Assembly: GCF_030818695.1 (NCBI RefSeq)
Contig: NZ_JAUTAR010000001.1
Coordinates: forward strand, 4,272,501 to 4,336,500
DNA length: 64,000 bases
DNA from: Chryseobacterium sp. SORGH_AS_0447
Lineage (GTDB): Bacteria; Bacteroidota; Bacteroidia; Flavobacteriales; Weeksellaceae
Direction of reading: 5' to 3'
Part shown: piece by piece, positions 43,623 to 53,123 of the stretch
How positions within the stretch are numbered: the stretch's first letter is position 1
Layout: each line of letters opens with the position of its first letter
Program-made: the position numbers and the translations under genes
Notes under the pieces: generated by a model
Database searches by the model: none
What the model saw: the letters and a program-made list of their open reading frames with translations, nothing else
What the model was told of the DNA's origin: nothing

Positions 43623-46235
43623 ATGATTGCAGAAAAACAAAGATTACAGGACAGCAACTGGAAAAACTGGGGACCTTATGTAAGCAACCGGCAGTGGGGA
43701 AATGTACGTGAAGATTACAGTCCCAACGGCGATGCATGGAATTTCGCCAATCATAACAATGCAGAAAGCTATGCGTACCGGTGGGGAGAAGAAGGAATTG
43801 CCGGAATCTCCGACGCCAAGCAGATTTTCTGTTTTGCCCTTTCATTCTGGAACAAGAAAGACAAAATTGTAAAAGAACGGTTCTTCGGACTCAGCAATCC
43901 TCAGGGAAATCATGGAGAAGATATTAAGGAAATATTTTATTACCTGGATAATACACCTACCCATAGTTATATGAAGATGGTGTATAAATATCCCATCAAT
44001 GAGTTCCCGTATGATGAGATCCGTTCCGAAAATGCCAGACGGAGCAAAAAGCAGCCTGAGTATGAAATCTTCGATACTGGAATTTTCGATAAAGATGAAT
44101 ATTTCGATATTTTTATTGAATATGCCAAGGCAGACCATAATGATTTTTTAGTCCGGGTTACGGTATGCAACCGAAGCCAGATCGATGCCCCGATTGTTGT
44201 GGTACCAACGGTTTGGTTCAGAAATAACTGGAAATGGGGTTACAATACATATAAAGGCCAGACGAATGCTTCGCATGAAGGCTGCATCAATATCGATCAT
44301 GACAGTATCGGAATTAAAAAGTTTTATTCGAGGGACATGAATGCAGAAAGTGTTTTCTGTGAAAATGAAACGAATAATCCGAAACTTTACGGAGCGCCTT
44401 ATCCGGGAAACACCTATTTTAAGGATGGAATCAACGACTATATTATTTACGGAAGCAATACCGTAAATCCTGAAAAAAGAGGCACAAAAGCTTCTTTCCT
44501 GATTGATGAAATCGTTGGTGCAGGGCAGTCGGAAACTTTTGATTTCAGATTGTCGCCATATGATCTGGATGAACCTTTTGAGGATTTTGATGAGATTTTC
44601 AATATTCGGATTACAGAAGCTCAGGAATTTTATGATGAAATCCAGAGTGATGTGACGGACAGTGATGAAAGAAATGTACAGCGACAAGCGTTTGCCGGAC
44701 TTCTCTGGAACAAGCAGTTCTACCATTACAATGTAGGAAAATGGCTGAAAGGCGATCCTAATTTTGTAGCTCCAAGGGATTTTAATCATTATGTAAGAAA
44801 TACGGAATGGAACCACCTTCACAATAAAGACATTATTTCAATGCCCGATAAATGGGAATATCCGTGGTATGCAACCTGGGACCTTGCTTTCCATTGTGTA
44901 CCGTTAGCCCTCATTGATGCGGAATTTGCCAAAGGACAGCTTCTTTTATTAACAAAGGAATGGTATATGCACCCGAACGGGCAGCTTCCCGCTTACGAAT
45001 GGAACCTGAGCGATGTAAATCCGCCGGTACATGCCTGGTCCTGCTTCAGGGTTTTTAAAATTGATGAAAAACAGAACGGGAAGGCTGATCTTTTATTTTT
45101 GGAAAAAGTTTTCCAGAAATTACTTCTGAATTTTACCTGGTGGGTTAACCGGAAAGATAAAAACGGCAAAAATATTTTCGGCGGAGGTTTCCTCGGACTC
45201 GATAACATCGGGGCTTTTGACCGGAATATGGTCTTAAAAGACGGTCAGCATCTCGAACAGGCCGATGGTACCAGCTGGATGGCAATGTACGCACTGAATA
45301 TGATGCGGATCGCCATGGAACTTGCCCAATATTATCAGGTCTATGAAGATATGGCCATTAAATTTTTTGAGCATTACCTCTATATTGCCGAGGCTATGGA
45401 AAACCTGGGTGACGGAACGAAAGGACTCTGGAATGAAGAGGACGGATTTTTCTATGATGTCCTACAGCTTGGCAACGGCGACAGTGCTTCGCTAAGACTG
45501 AGAAGTATCGTTGGATTGATTCCGATGTTTGCGGTGGAAATCATTGATCATCATCTGCTTGATAAAATGCCGAATTTTGTAGAAAGAATGGAGTGGGTAC
45601 TGAAAAACAAGCCGGAACTTACCAAGCTGGTATCGCACTGGGAAGAGGAAGGCCACGGGAGAAAACATCTAATGAGTATTCTCCGCAAAACTAGGCTGAC
45701 CAAAGTTCTATCCCGGATGCTGGATGAAAAGGAATTCCTAAGCCGATACGGAATCCGTGCCATGTCGAAAGTCTATGAAGAAAACCCATTTAAGTTTTCT
45801 GTACACGGAACTGAAAATGTGGTCTACTACACGCCTGCGGAAAGTGACAGCCGCATGTTCGGCGGAAACAGCAACTGGAGAGGACCGATCTGGTTCCCTA
45901 TTAATTTCCTGATTGTAGAAAGCTTGCAGCGATTCCATTTTTATTACGGAAACAGCTTAAAGGTGGAACTGCCTACCGGAAGCCATGAAATGAAAAATCT
46001 GGATGAGGTAGCCCAGGATATCAGCAACCGGCTGTGTTCTATTTTCCTGAAGGATGAGGTAGGACAAAGACCCTTTAATGGAGGAAATCCTAAGTTCAAT
46101 TATGATGAGAACTTTAGAGATTATATTACTTTTTTTGAGTATTTCCACGGGGACAACGGCCGGGGCGTCGGTGCCTCCCATCAGACAGGTTGGACGGCTA
46201 CTGTCGCCAAGCTTCTGAAACCAAGACAAAATTGA
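43623..46235 (+). CDS. GH63/MGH1-like glucosidase
   Basis: An 870-residue cytoplasmic (no signal seen) family 63-type glycosidase that removes terminal glucose from alpha-linked glycans such as mannosylglycerate, mannosylglucosylglycerate or trehalose-related sugars. The start at 43623 (MIAEKQRLQDSNWKNWGPYV) fits homologs better than the upstream 43563 ATG. The N-terminal beta-sandwich is about 20-300 and the (alpha/alpha)6 barrel from about 370. Visible motifs are WYATWDLAFHCVP, GGGFLGLDNIGAFDR and NSNWRGPIWFPINF. Substrate is inferred only from the family. Confidence 0.85.
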   Translation: MIAEKQRLQDSNWKNWGPYVSNRQWGNVREDYSPNGDAWNFANHNNAESYAYRWGEEGIAGISDAKQIFCFALSFWNKKDKIVKERFFGLSNPQGNHGEDIKEIFYYLDNTPTHSYMKMVYKYPINEFPYDEIRSENARRSKKQPEYEIFDTGIFDKDEYFDIFIEYAKADHNDFLVRVTVCNRSQIDAPIVVVPTVWFRNNWKWGYNTYKGQTNASHEGCINIDHDSIGIKKFYSRDMNAESVFCENETNNPKLYGAPYPGNTYFKDGINDYIIYGSNTVNPEKRGTKASFLIDEIVGAGQSETFDFRLSPYDLDEPFEDFDEIFNIRITEAQEFYDEIQSDVTDSDERNVQRQAFAGLLWNKQFYHYNVGKWLKGDPNFVAPRDFNHYVRNTEWNHLHNKDIISMPDKWEYPWYATWDLAFHCVPLALIDAEFAKGQLLLLTKEWYMHPNGQLPAYEWNLSDVNPPVHAWSCFRVFKIDEKQNGKADLLFLEKVFQKLLLNFTWWVNRKDKNGKNIFGGGFLGLDNIGAFDRNMVLKDGQHLEQADGTSWMAMYALNMMRIAMELAQYYQVYEDMAIKFFEHYLYIAEAMENLGDGTKGLWNEEDGFFYDVLQLGNGDSASLRLRSIVGLIPMFAVEIIDHHLLDKMPNFVERMEWVLKNKPELTKLVSHWEEEGHGRKHLMSILRKTRLTKVLSRMLDEKEFLSRYGIRAMSKVYEENPFKFSVHGTENVVYYTPAESDSRMFGGNSNWRGPIWFPINFLIVESLQRFHFYYGNSLKVELPTGSHEMKNLDEVAQDISNRLCSIFLKDEVGQRPFNGGNPKFNYDENFRDYITFFEYFHGDNGRGVGASHQTGWTATVAKLLKPRQN

Positions 46236-46256
46236 ACATAAGACCTTATTTATATG

Positions 46257-46287
46257 AAAGCCTTCTATTTCCGGAAGGCTTTTTTAT
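46257..46287 (+). terminator. Terminator of the GH63-like gene
   Basis: AGCCTTC pairs with GAAGGCT around a TATTTCCG loop, followed by T7. It is about 25 bases past the stop at 46235. Confidence 0.85.
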
Positions 46288-46466
46288 TGTGGTATATGTT
46301 ATTACCGTGGATGAATACATAGGGATTTAATAGTTAATATCTATTAAAAATAGCATTTTCAATACATTTTATCTTATTTATAAAAAAAATTAATATCAAA
46401 ACCTTCTATAAGATGAATTTTTGATATCAAATCCCTATATTAGCAACGAAAAAATAAAAATCATTT

Positions 46467-48155
46467 ATGAAAGGAAAACTACTCTCTTTTACCGGGCTTA
46501 TTCTAGCCGGTATGTTTACGAATCAATTGCATGCACAGAACTATCAGCCTTTAGCTGTTCAAAGCGGTTTTAATGCGGATGTAATTGCGAATGGAGTCGG
46601 ACCATCCGCTTCCTCTACCAATAATGATGTAGATGGTGCAAGTTATGCATTTGTTTCCCGAGATTTTAAGTTAACAGCAAGCAGTACGGCACTTACTTAT
46701 GGGCTTCCGGTAAATGGAATTATCAACTCTGCCGTAGCCTCAACCTCCGGACTTACTTATCAATTGGGATCTTACAGTGCCAATAATTCTTTAAGACTTC
46801 AAAATGCAGGTGACACCGGAACTTTACAATTTTCGAATCCTCTATCCGCAACTGTAGTCTATATGCTGGCAACAGGCGGAAGCGGCCCCTGTACGGTAGA
46901 CGCCACTGTTAATTTTACAGATAATACTTCACAAACATTTACTGGTGTCGCTATTTCTGACTGGTACGGCGGAAGCAATTATGCCATCCAAGGGATCGGG
47001 AGAATAAAGAAGACCAATGATAATCTTGAGTCGGGTTCCGGAACCGATCCCAGACTGTATCAGCTTCCTTTAGCAATTGACGCAGCCAACCAGTCCAAAA
47101 CTGTAAAAAGTGTAACCGTTGCCAAAACAGGAACAGGAGGAATCCCTAATATCTTTGGTTTTGCAGTAAATGTTTACAATTCCTGTGCAATGCCGACTAG
47201 TGTAACTGCTACGACTACTATGAATGGCGCCTCTGTATCCTGGACTGCACCAGCCAGTGCCCCTTCTGCAGGATATCAATATTATCTTAGTACTTCTTCT
47301 ACAGCTCCTACGGCAACAACCACTCCTACAGCAAGTGTAGCATCAGGAACTTCTGTCACGCTGAATAGTTTAACTACTGGACAGACTTATTACTTCTGGG
47401 TAAGATCAAACTGCGGAGGTTCTTCACAAAGCTACTGGACCATGACCCAGTTCACGCCGGGACAATTAACAGCAACTTATACTACAGGTGATATCAGTAG
47501 TGATTATGCGAGTTCAGAGCCAAGCGCAACAACAAGCATCGCTTGTTCAGGAACTGTATCCGTAAGTATTCCTGCAGGTTATAAAATAGCATCTACAAAG
47601 GTTAAGTACCAAATGACTTCCACCAACCTTGCTTACATGGAAGAGCAGAGAAGTATATTGGTCTGTACAACAAATAATACCCCTGAATCATCTACGTCTT
47701 CCGGGACAGGATCTCAGCAAGGTACCTACACATATGAAAGATCCGGATTAAACATTGCCAATAACCTTACCGGTACTGTAAATTTTCAATTAAGAGCGTG
47801 GAGAATGTGGGGTAATGAAAGTGCGGGTTGTGATGCATCTTATACAAAAGTAGACAACGGAACCTATACAGTAACCGTTACCTTACAGCCGGCTTCAGCT
47901 TTGGCAACCAATGAAGTAAGCACGAAAGGAAGTGAAAGAATCGCTTATCCGAATCCATTCGCGGATACCCTTTATCTTGAGAAAGCGGAAAATGTGAAAA
48001 AAGCGGTATTGACAGATCCTTCGGGAGTTGTGGTTACCACTGTTGAAAACCCTTCTTCTGCATTATTCTTGGGCGGAATAAAATCAGGAATGTATATTCT
48101 TACCCTAACCATGAAAGATGGTTCTGTGAAGAGTATGAAAACGATTAAAAAATAA
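46467..48155 (+). CDS. Secreted fibronectin III protein with T9SS type A sorting domain
   Basis: A 562-residue exported protein. A signal peptide (to about residue 23, HAQ) precedes a Ser/Thr/Asn-rich beta region to about 235, one fibronectin type III domain (about 238-330; MPTSVTATTTMNGASVSWTA), a second beta domain, and a T9SS type A sorting domain at the end (IAYPNPFADTLYLEK, VVTTVENPS, SGMYILTLTMKDGSVKSMK). The sorting tail marks it for export to the cell surface or medium by type IX secretion. Binding target is unknown. Confidence 0.88.
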   Translation: MKGKLLSFTGLILAGMFTNQLHAQNYQPLAVQSGFNADVIANGVGPSASSTNNDVDGASYAFVSRDFKLTASSTALTYGLPVNGIINSAVASTSGLTYQLGSYSANNSLRLQNAGDTGTLQFSNPLSATVVYMLATGGSGPCTVDATVNFTDNTSQTFTGVAISDWYGGSNYAIQGIGRIKKTNDNLESGSGTDPRLYQLPLAIDAANQSKTVKSVTVAKTGTGGIPNIFGFAVNVYNSCAMPTSVTATTTMNGASVSWTAPASAPSAGYQYYLSTSSTAPTATTTPTASVASGTSVTLNSLTTGQTYYFWVRSNCGGSSQSYWTMTQFTPGQLTATYTTGDISSDYASSEPSATTSIACSGTVSVSIPAGYKIASTKVKYQMTSTNLAYMEEQRSILVCTTNNTPESSTSSGTGSQQGTYTYERSGLNIANNLTGTVNFQLRAWRMWGNESAGCDASYTKVDNGTYTVTVTLQPASALATNEVSTKGSERIAYPNPFADTLYLEKAENVKKAVLTDPSGVVVTTVENPSSALFLGGIKSGMYILTLTMKDGSVKSMKTIKK

Positions 48156-48177
48156 ATAGTTTACACATTCATACTAA

Positions 48178-48213
48178 AAAACCCCGGTCGGAATATATTC
48201 TGACCGGGGTTTT
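48178..48213. terminator. Bidirectional terminator between T9SS gene and OsmC
   Basis: AAAACCCCGGTC (48178-48189) pairs with GACCGGGGTTTT (48202-48213). Inner GAAT/ATTC pairing lengthens the stem. It serves the gene ending at 48155 and the leftward unit ending at 48233. Confidence 0.88.
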
Positions 48214-48232
48214 GTTTTATTTAATTTAAAAT

Positions 48233-48658
48233 TTATGCTTCTGCAATTTCTCCGTTGACGAAAACTTCGTATCCGATTTCTACATTCGGTTCCAGTGTTT
48301 TGGAAACCGAGCAGTATTTTTCAAAGGAAAGCTGAGCCGCTTTGTAGGCTTTCTTAGGATCGATATTCCCTTCCAGAAGAAATTTTACTTTGATGGATTT
48401 AAAAGGTTTTGCATCATCAACGGGAATTCTTTCCCCCTCCACTTCAGCCTGGAAACCGGTAATTTCCTGCCGCTGCTTTTTAAGAATAGCAACCACATCG
48501 ATTCCGCTGCATCCGGCCACGGCCATCAGGACACTTTCCATCGGGGAAACTCCTTTTGCACCGGGCTGTGTCGTATTATCGAGAAGAATTGAATTTCCCT
48601 GGGAGTTGGTACATTCAAATAAAAAATCGTCGTTGATTCTGTTAAGTGATATTTTCAT
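48233..48658 (-). CDS. OsmC family peroxiredoxin-like protein
   Basis: A 141-residue OsmC-like protein, a family that reduces organic hydroperoxides with two cysteines. The first cysteine lies in VAGCSGIDVVAIL (about residue 50) and the second in FEKYCSVSKTL. It is the last gene of a long minus-strand run, six bases after the phosphodiester glycosidase. Confidence 0.88.
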   Translation of the reverse strand: MKISLNRINDDFLFECTNSQGNSILLDNTTQPGAKGVSPMESVLMAVAGCSGIDVVAILKKQRQEITGFQAEVEGERIPVDDAKPFKSIKVKFLLEGNIDPKKAYKAAQLSFEKYCSVSKTLEPNVEIGYEVFVNGEIAEA

Positions 48659-48664
48659 TTTGAT

Positions 48665-49405
48665 TTATTTTTTTGATTTTGTTACCCCGATTATGACTCC
48701 AAAATTTCCGTCTTTCTGTATCCACTTTTTCTCGGGGCAATAGGTTCTTGAAACAAAACCGTCAAGATACAAAGCTGTTTTGCACCCAAACTCTTTGAAT
48801 ACAGAAGCAAAATTATAAAAATTTACTTCTTTTTTAGACATGATGAAAACGATATTTCCATCTTTCAAAATCCCTACTCCGTTTCTAATGTTCGTATTTT
48901 TGGATTTTTCCTGAAAAATAGGATTGATTTTCCCATCAACCAGCAAAACTGGGCCTGATTGGGTAGCTTGTTTTATATTGGAATACAATCTGAAATCTTT
49001 TGTCTGAATTATTCCGGCATCATTATTTTTTGTAAGATAAAATACACCGTTAGGATGAAGATAAAAATTACCTTTGCCTGATGATAAGGTATCGATAGGA
49101 TTCAGGATTTTAAAATTTTCAATGTACAGCCCTTTTGGAGAATTGTCTATGTTAAACATTCCACCATTCATCGCAAACTTTAATTCTTTTTTATCCCGCT
49201 CAATTTTACTCTTTAGATTATTGATGTTTTTGAGAATTGTCACATCATCGTCTTTCCAGTAAAAAGAAACAGGTTCAGTTTTAGGATTTACTTTAAATAT
49301 TACAAAATCATCCTCATGTCCAACTTTTCTACCACAGGATAAAACAGCAGTACCAAAAGATACCGTGATCAAAACAATTCTCAGGAGCTTTATAAAATGG
49401 ATCAC
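48665..49405 (-). CDS. Phosphodiester glycosidase family lipoprotein (NAGPA domain)
   Basis: A 246-residue protein with a lipoprotein signal (cysteine 24, VLSCG) and a NAGPA/DUF2233 domain, known to cleave GlcNAc from GlcNAc-1-phosphodiesters in the founding enzyme. Motifs seen are FAMNGGMF, ATQSGPVLLVDG, IRNGVGIL and ALYLDG. It overlaps the DUF58 gene by one base and is next to OsmC. Being in the MoxR-DUF58 run may be chance. Confidence 0.85.
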   Translation of the reverse strand: MIHFIKLLRIVLITVSFGTAVLSCGRKVGHEDDFVIFKVNPKTEPVSFYWKDDDVTILKNINNLKSKIERDKKELKFAMNGGMFNIDNSPKGLYIENFKILNPIDTLSSGKGNFYLHPNGVFYLTKNNDAGIIQTKDFRLYSNIKQATQSGPVLLVDGKINPIFQEKSKNTNIRNGVGILKDGNIVFIMSKKEVNFYNFASVFKEFGCKTALYLDGFVSRTYCPEKKWIQKDGNFGVIIGVTKSKK

Positions 49406-50727
49406 TATAAAATCCCTCTCGCCTTAATTTCGAGATATTTATTGATGACATCGATGTTCAAATTTTCAGGCAGTGTATAAACGGTATAAATCCCATATTT
49501 GCGGAGCTCCTGGATGATCAGCTTTTTTTCGAACTCAAATTTTTCTGCGATAATTTCATCATAAATCTCCTGCATGCTTTCTGGATTTTTGTGAATTAAG
49601 GTCTGCAATTCAGAATTTTTAAAGAAAACTACGACCAGCAAATGGTTCTTGGCAATTCCGCGCAGATATTTCAGCTGGCGGTTGAGACCGTCAAGGGTTT
49701 CAAAATTGGTGAATAACAACACCAGGCTCCTTTGGTTCAGAGAATATTTTACATCCTGATATAACCTATTGAAATCGCTTTCAAAAAAATCTGTTTTGAT
49801 GTTGTAGAGTGCTTCCGAAATTTTCCTCAGCTGTCCCGATTTATTTTCCGCAGCGACTTTATTTTCCGTTTTTTTAGAAAAAGTCATCATCCCGGCACGG
49901 TCTCCTTTTTTTAGGATAATATGGGATAATGCCATCGTCGCATTGATCGAATAATCCAGCAGGCTCAATCCGTTGAAGGGCATCTTCATCGTTCGGCCTT
50001 TATCGATCAGCATGAAAATACGCTGGGACTTTTCGTCCTGAAACTGGTTGACCATCAGACGATTTGTTTTGGACGTTGCTTTCCAGTTGATCGTCCGGAT
50101 ATCATCACCCGGCACATAGTCTTTAATTTGCTCAAATTCCATAGTGTGGCCCAGTTTCCTGATCCTTTTAATTCCGTCTAACAGAAATTCGCTCTGCAAT
50201 GCCATCAGCTCATATTTCCTCAAATGGATAAATGACGGATAGGCCGGCAGGTTTGCATCTTTCTGAAAGCTGAACCTTTTTGAAACGAAGCCTAAAGGTG
50301 ACGAAACATAAATATGCAAGCTTCCGAAATTGTATTCCCCTCTTTCTTTGGGTTCGAGAATATACTGGAAGAAAGTATTTTTACCCGGTTCGATCCGTTT
50401 CTTAATCAAAAAATCCCTCTTCTGAAACTGGAACGGAATTTCATCAATCACATTGGCATGGATAGGAAAGCTATAATTATTTTTAATATCGATTTTTACC
50501 GGATTTTCATCGCCATTCGATAATTTTTCAGGCAGAATTCTCTGGGCCGAAATCCCCTTTTTCTGATTGAATATAAGAAGCCAGTCTACCATTGCCGCCA
50601 GAAAGCACAACAGCAGAAGAATATGAGCAGCCACCATAACGACCGGAAAGAAAAATGCAAAAACATACAGTATCCCCACTGCAATGAGTGCGAAGAAAAA
50701 GCGTGTATTGATATATAAGTTCTTCAT
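49405..50727 (-). CDS. DUF58 domain membrane protein
   Basis: A 440-residue protein with two N-terminal membrane segments (about 8-50) and a DUF58/von Willebrand A-like region (MEFEQIKDYVPGDDIRTINWKATSKT) typical of proteins that work with MoxR ATPases. MoxR-DUF58 pairs help assemble or activate envelope proteins in several bacteria. Here MoxR lies immediately upstream on the same strand, 50 bases away. Confidence 0.9.
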   Translation of the reverse strand: MKNLYINTRFFFALIAVGILYVFAFFFPVVMVAAHILLLLCFLAAMVDWLLIFNQKKGISAQRILPEKLSNGDENPVKIDIKNNYSFPIHANVIDEIPFQFQKRDFLIKKRIEPGKNTFFQYILEPKERGEYNFGSLHIYVSSPLGFVSKRFSFQKDANLPAYPSFIHLRKYELMALQSEFLLDGIKRIRKLGHTMEFEQIKDYVPGDDIRTINWKATSKTNRLMVNQFQDEKSQRIFMLIDKGRTMKMPFNGLSLLDYSINATMALSHIILKKGDRAGMMTFSKKTENKVAAENKSGQLRKISEALYNIKTDFFESDFNRLYQDVKYSLNQRSLVLLFTNFETLDGLNRQLKYLRGIAKNHLLVVVFFKNSELQTLIHKNPESMQEIYDEIIAEKFEFEKKLIIQELRKYGIYTVYTLPENLNIDVINKYLEIKARGIL

Positions 50728-50777
50728 AAACTATATGCTTAATTTAAGTTGCCGGCCAAAGACCTGCAACCGTTTTT

Positions 50778-51818
50778 TTACCTTGGAATTTCTATTCCTT
50801 CCAAAATCTGCCGGATGATTTCATCAGCCGTCAGACCTTCCATTTCTCTCTCAGGCGAGACGATCACTCTATGCCTCAATACGGCATAACTTGCTTCTTT
50901 GATGTCTTCCGGTGTTACAAAGTCTCTTCCTCTTAAGGCGGCGAATGCTTTAGAGGCCGTTAATAAAGCGAGACTTGCCCTTGGAGAAGCTCCCAGATAC
51001 AGGAACTGGTTTTCCCTTGTATTGATAATGATCTTCGCAATATACTCCATCAGCTGGGCTTCCACAATGATTTCTTTTACCAGCTGCTGGTAAGTCTTTA
51101 ACTGCTGAGCGGTGATTACCTTGTTCACCACTTCGGTCTTATCTTCCTGTTTACTTTCATGCTGATTCCGGATGATCGCAATTTCCTGCTCAAGATTCGG
51201 ATAACCAACATTGATCTTGAATAAAAAACGGTCGAGCTGTGCTTCAGGAAGCCGGTAGGTCCCTTCATGCTCGATCGGGTTTTGGGTGGCGACTACCAGG
51301 AATGGTTCTTCCATTGTATAGCGCATTCCGTCCATCGTGATCTGCCTCTCTTCCATTACTTCAAACAAAGCGGCCTGGGTTTTGGCCGGTGAACGGTTGA
51401 TCTCATCAATCAGAATGAAATTTGAGAAAATCGGGCCTTTTTTAAATTCAAACTCGGAATTTTTGACACTGAAAACGGAGGTTCCTAAAATATCGGAAGG
51501 CATAAGATCCGGCGTAAACTGAATCCTGCTGAATCCTACATCAATTGTTTTGGCCAAAAGCTTTGCCGTAATGGTTTTGGCAACTCCCGGAACCCCTTCG
51601 ATCAGGACGTGTCCATTAGACAGAAGCGCGGCTAAAAGATGCTCAATCATGCTTTCCTGACCGACAATAACTTTGGCGATTTCGGATTTTACTTTTTCAA
51701 GGCTCACGCGAAGCTCAAGCATATCAATCCGCGAATGAAACGGCTCTTCTTTTTTATCCAGATTAATGAAGCTTTGAGGCTCTGTATTCGGGTTATCTAA
51801 GTTTTCCATATGTATCAT
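50778..51818 (-). CDS. MoxR family AAA+ ATPase
   Basis: A 346-residue AAA+ ATPase of the MoxR family, chaperone-like proteins that act with VWA/DUF58 partners. Walker A is GVPGVAKT (near residue 76), Walker B is ILIDEINRSPAKTQAALFEVM, sensor 1 ATQNP, and sensor 2 region SPRASLAL. The exact start is uncertain: M1 at 51818 and M4 at 51809 are both possible. It is followed by DUF58. Confidence 0.92.
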   Translation of the reverse strand: MIHMENLDNPNTEPQSFINLDKKEEPFHSRIDMLELRVSLEKVKSEIAKVIVGQESMIEHLLAALLSNGHVLIEGVPGVAKTITAKLLAKTIDVGFSRIQFTPDLMPSDILGTSVFSVKNSEFEFKKGPIFSNFILIDEINRSPAKTQAALFEVMEERQITMDGMRYTMEEPFLVVATQNPIEHEGTYRLPEAQLDRFLFKINVGYPNLEQEIAIIRNQHESKQEDKTEVVNKVITAQQLKTYQQLVKEIIVEAQLMEYIAKIIINTRENQFLYLGASPRASLALLTASKAFAALRGRDFVTPEDIKEASYAVLRHRVIVSPEREMEGLTADEIIRQILEGIEIPR

Positions 51819-51842
51819 TTTTTAAATGCAATTTTCAATATA

Positions 51843-51955
51843 GCAATTTACCAATGTATCAATGTACCTAGTTTAACAATCATCTTAAACTATTATACTT
51901 TATATTGTTACATTATTAAACTGTTACATTGCTACATTATCATGTTGTTATGTTT
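51843..51955. repeat. Degenerate TTGCTACATT/TTGTTACATT repeat stretch
   Basis: The gap between MoxR and DUF4350 has ACCAATGTATCAATGTACC near its left end and TTGTTACATT, CTGTTACATT and TTGCTACATT repeated near its right end. It resembles the stretch at 40662-40785 in word content and order, so both may be copies of one dispersed intergenic element. Confidence 0.45.
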
Positions 51956-53112
51956 TAAATTATTTCATCAAGTAATTTATTCATTCTGGCAAGATCTTCT
52001 TTCATGACCTGCGCGTAGGGATCCTGTGCTTTTTTAATCAGGATAATGGCTTCATCAATCGTTTCCAAAGGCTTCCCGGTTTTCAGGTGCAGTTTTTTAG
52101 CAAATTCCTCTTCGAGATTCTGCGTATCAATCAGGAGATCCATTCTCACTTTATTCAGGAAATACTGGGCTTTCTTAGCCATCATATCGTGAAAATCGCC
52201 TTCCTGTAAATACAGATTCCCAATGCTTTTTACAAAATCTACCGAAGTATTTTTCAATGGCTCGATAATCGGAACAATGCGCTGTTTTCTTTTCGCATTA
52301 AAGAAAATAAACAGGAGCAATCCGCCCAAAAGAACCCACCATGCATATTTCAATGCAGGATTTGATAAAATGAACCTCAGAAAAAACCTTGACTCTGTTG
52401 AATTGCTTTCGTCAAACCATACTGTTTCCCTGTTGTCCAGATAGGAAAAAACATCCTGCGCATATTTTACATTTCCTTTCTTCAAAAGATAATAGTTGGT
52501 GATGAAAAGGGGTTCACAGTGAACATAAAAGTGGCCTCTTCCGTAATTTACCTTAATAAAATTAGCCTGATCGGTATTGTTTTTTTCAACGGTTTTTCCA
52601 AGCACTTCCGTTCCCGGCCGAATGAAGGTGAATCCCCGTCCGGATGGAAACTTATCCAGTTTTATAAAATCATTCCGGTATTTTTTGTCGGTAAGCTTCA
52701 ATACATTCTCCTCCTCGAAAGAGATTTTAGAATCGTAATACCCGATGCTGTCGGAAACCTCTTTCGGAATATCACTGACAATCAACATAGCGTCCGAACC
52801 ATTGGAAACCTGTTCAAAAACCTGGTTCCAGGATTCCCCGTCTACTTCATGCTCGATAATGAGAATATTGTGCGGCTTTTTCGTTTTGTTCTGGTTATAA
52901 TAATCGTAAGGCGTCTGGTCGCTCTTTGTTATTTTATTTTTGAAAAGATCCCTGGCTTCATTGTTAAAAACAAAGAGTCCGAACGGTGATTTCTGGTAGG
53001 TTTTGAAATTTTTCCGCCAGTCTGTGCTTTCCGTTTTATTGACCTCAAACAATGCCAGAATAATCACCACTACGATGAAGATTACAGCATATATTTTAAA
53101 AGTTTTGTTCAT
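51955..53112 (-). CDS. DUF4350 domain membrane protein
   Basis: A 385-residue protein with an N-terminal membrane helix (about 5-23), a large extracytoplasmic DUF4350-like region, a second helix (about 250-270, WWVLLGGLLLFIFFN), and a cytoplasmic tail. The position beside DUF4129 and MoxR-DUF58 is the usual one in Bacteroidota. It starts 11 bases after the DUF4129 gene. The role is unknown. Confidence 0.82.
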   Translation of the reverse strand: MNKTFKIYAVIFIVVVIILALFEVNKTESTDWRKNFKTYQKSPFGLFVFNNEARDLFKNKITKSDQTPYDYYNQNKTKKPHNILIIEHEVDGESWNQVFEQVSNGSDAMLIVSDIPKEVSDSIGYYDSKISFEEENVLKLTDKKYRNDFIKLDKFPSGRGFTFIRPGTEVLGKTVEKNNTDQANFIKVNYGRGHFYVHCEPLFITNYYLLKKGNVKYAQDVFSYLDNRETVWFDESNSTESRFFLRFILSNPALKYAWWVLLGGLLLFIFFNAKRKQRIVPIIEPLKNTSVDFVKSIGNLYLQEGDFHDMMAKKAQYFLNKVRMDLLIDTQNLEEEFAKKLHLKTGKPLETIDEAIILIKKAQDPYAQVMKEDLARMNKLLDEII

Positions 53113-53123
53113 GATCAGGATAA

